DNA of 7,263 nt from Candidatus Latescibacterota bacterium (lineage in GTDB: Bacteria; JAAXHH01; JABIQT01). This document shows positions 6,917-7,263 of the stretch, piece after piece; the first letter of the stretch is position 1; each line of letters starts with the position of its first letter. Made by a program: the position numbers and the translations under genes. Below the pieces are notes generated by a model that had not been told where the DNA came from, did not search any database, and saw only the letters and a list, made by a program, of their open reading frames with translations. The DNA lies in NCBI GenBank assembly GCA_018667995.1, contig JABIQT010001111.1, positions 1-7,263 of the forward strand, read 5' to 3'.

Positions 6917-7263
6917 AGTTCATATGCTCCACCTGTTGACCTACGGAAGGAAACTGAAAATGCTAGGCACTCGAACACCTAAGCGCAAGCAACAGTGATG
7001 ATTAACGGGATATATTGCCATGGCTGAGAGTGAATCCGTCTTCGTCGATAGAATTGTAATGGCTTGAGAAATCCGAATCTAACCGAGTTTTCCTACCAAT
7101 GCCGCGGTTAAGGTGCTTGGAGAAAAGAAGTTGCGGTTAGATATACAACGAGGAAGCGTGATCGGTGATATTCGAACAAACGTACGTCCTCACAATACAG
7201 CAATAGTTCTCGTTATCGCTCGTTGATAGCAATCGATTGGGCACTTAAAGGATACTACTGATC
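6917..7263. other. Right-end stretch with no recognisable gene
   Basis: Apart from the rhodanese ribosome binding site at 6927-6934, I recognise nothing here. The + strand has a 15-codon frame from ATG 7020 to 7067 and an open run of 47 codons (7083-7226) whose only usual early start is GTG 7113, without a ribosome binding site; neither resembles a known protein. The - strand holds only a 25-codon frame from ATG at 7022. No tRNA fold, no DnaA box of TTATNCACA type, no third parS and no intrinsic terminator was seen. A 9-bp inverted repeat, ATCTAACCG (7077-7085) and CGGTTAGAT (7134-7142), spans 48 bases. It may be upstream control sequence for genes beyond the window, decayed coding sequence, or poor contig-end sequence. 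Confidence 0.5.

Noticed and set aside
6962-6984. Possible tRNA T-arm (TCGAAC core) after the rhodanese gene
   Set aside because: The flanking bases do not form a five-pair T stem, and no acceptor, D or anticodon arm could be found on either strand.
7083-7226. 47-codon open run on the + strand as a small gene
   Set aside because: It has no ATG, a single GTG without a ribosome binding site, and no resemblance to ParA or another known family.
6917-7263. Replication origin in the right-end non-coding stretch
   Set aside because: Although parS sites suggest oriC is near, I saw no TTATNCACA-type DnaA boxes and no AT-rich unwinding tract here.

Overview
The window is a conserved, origin-proximal housekeeping cluster of a diderm (Gram-negative) bacterium. 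On the + strand, in order, it holds the 3' end of rpmH, then rnpA, yidD, yidC, mnmE (trmE), mnmG (gidA) and rsmG (gidB). A small single-domain rhodanese gene follows on the - strand, converging on rsmG, and then about 350 bases with no recognisable gene. The diderm call rests on YidC, which has an N-terminal membrane anchor and a roughly 340-residue periplasmic domain before the conserved insertase core. The lineage cannot be fixed from sequence alone. The YidC core, with Lys rather than Arg in the groove, and the rhodanese type would suit an uncultivated relative of the FCB or Gemmatimonadota-like groups, but that is inference.

Layout: rpmH (L34, truncated by the window edge) runs to 111. 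rnpA, best started at ATG 170, overlaps yidD by ATGA, which points to translational coupling. yidC (ATG 778) follows after 45 bases. mnmE (ATG 2590) follows after a 60-base gap containing a 14-bp palindrome. mnmG (ATG 3998) and rsmG (ATG 5903 preferred) follow after gaps of 34 and 39 bases. These last two gaps each contain a ParB-binding parS sequence: a perfect palindrome at 3967-3982 and a near-palindrome at 5881-5896. Together they bracket mnmG and mark this locus as part of the chromosome-segregation region near the origin.

Functionally the genes couple the translation apparatus (L34; RNase P protein for tRNA 5' maturation; MnmE-MnmG for wobble uridine modification of tRNA; RsmG for 16S rRNA m7G methylation) with membrane protein biogenesis (YidD, YidC). 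The parS pair adds a DNA-segregation role. The parA-parB genes that often follow rsmG are not seen before the window ends.

I found no previously undescribed system. The points worth a second look are the two parS sites, a short stretch of mnmE that looks like a compensated double frameshift, a probable one-base indel at the rhodanese start, and the unexplained right-hand end.
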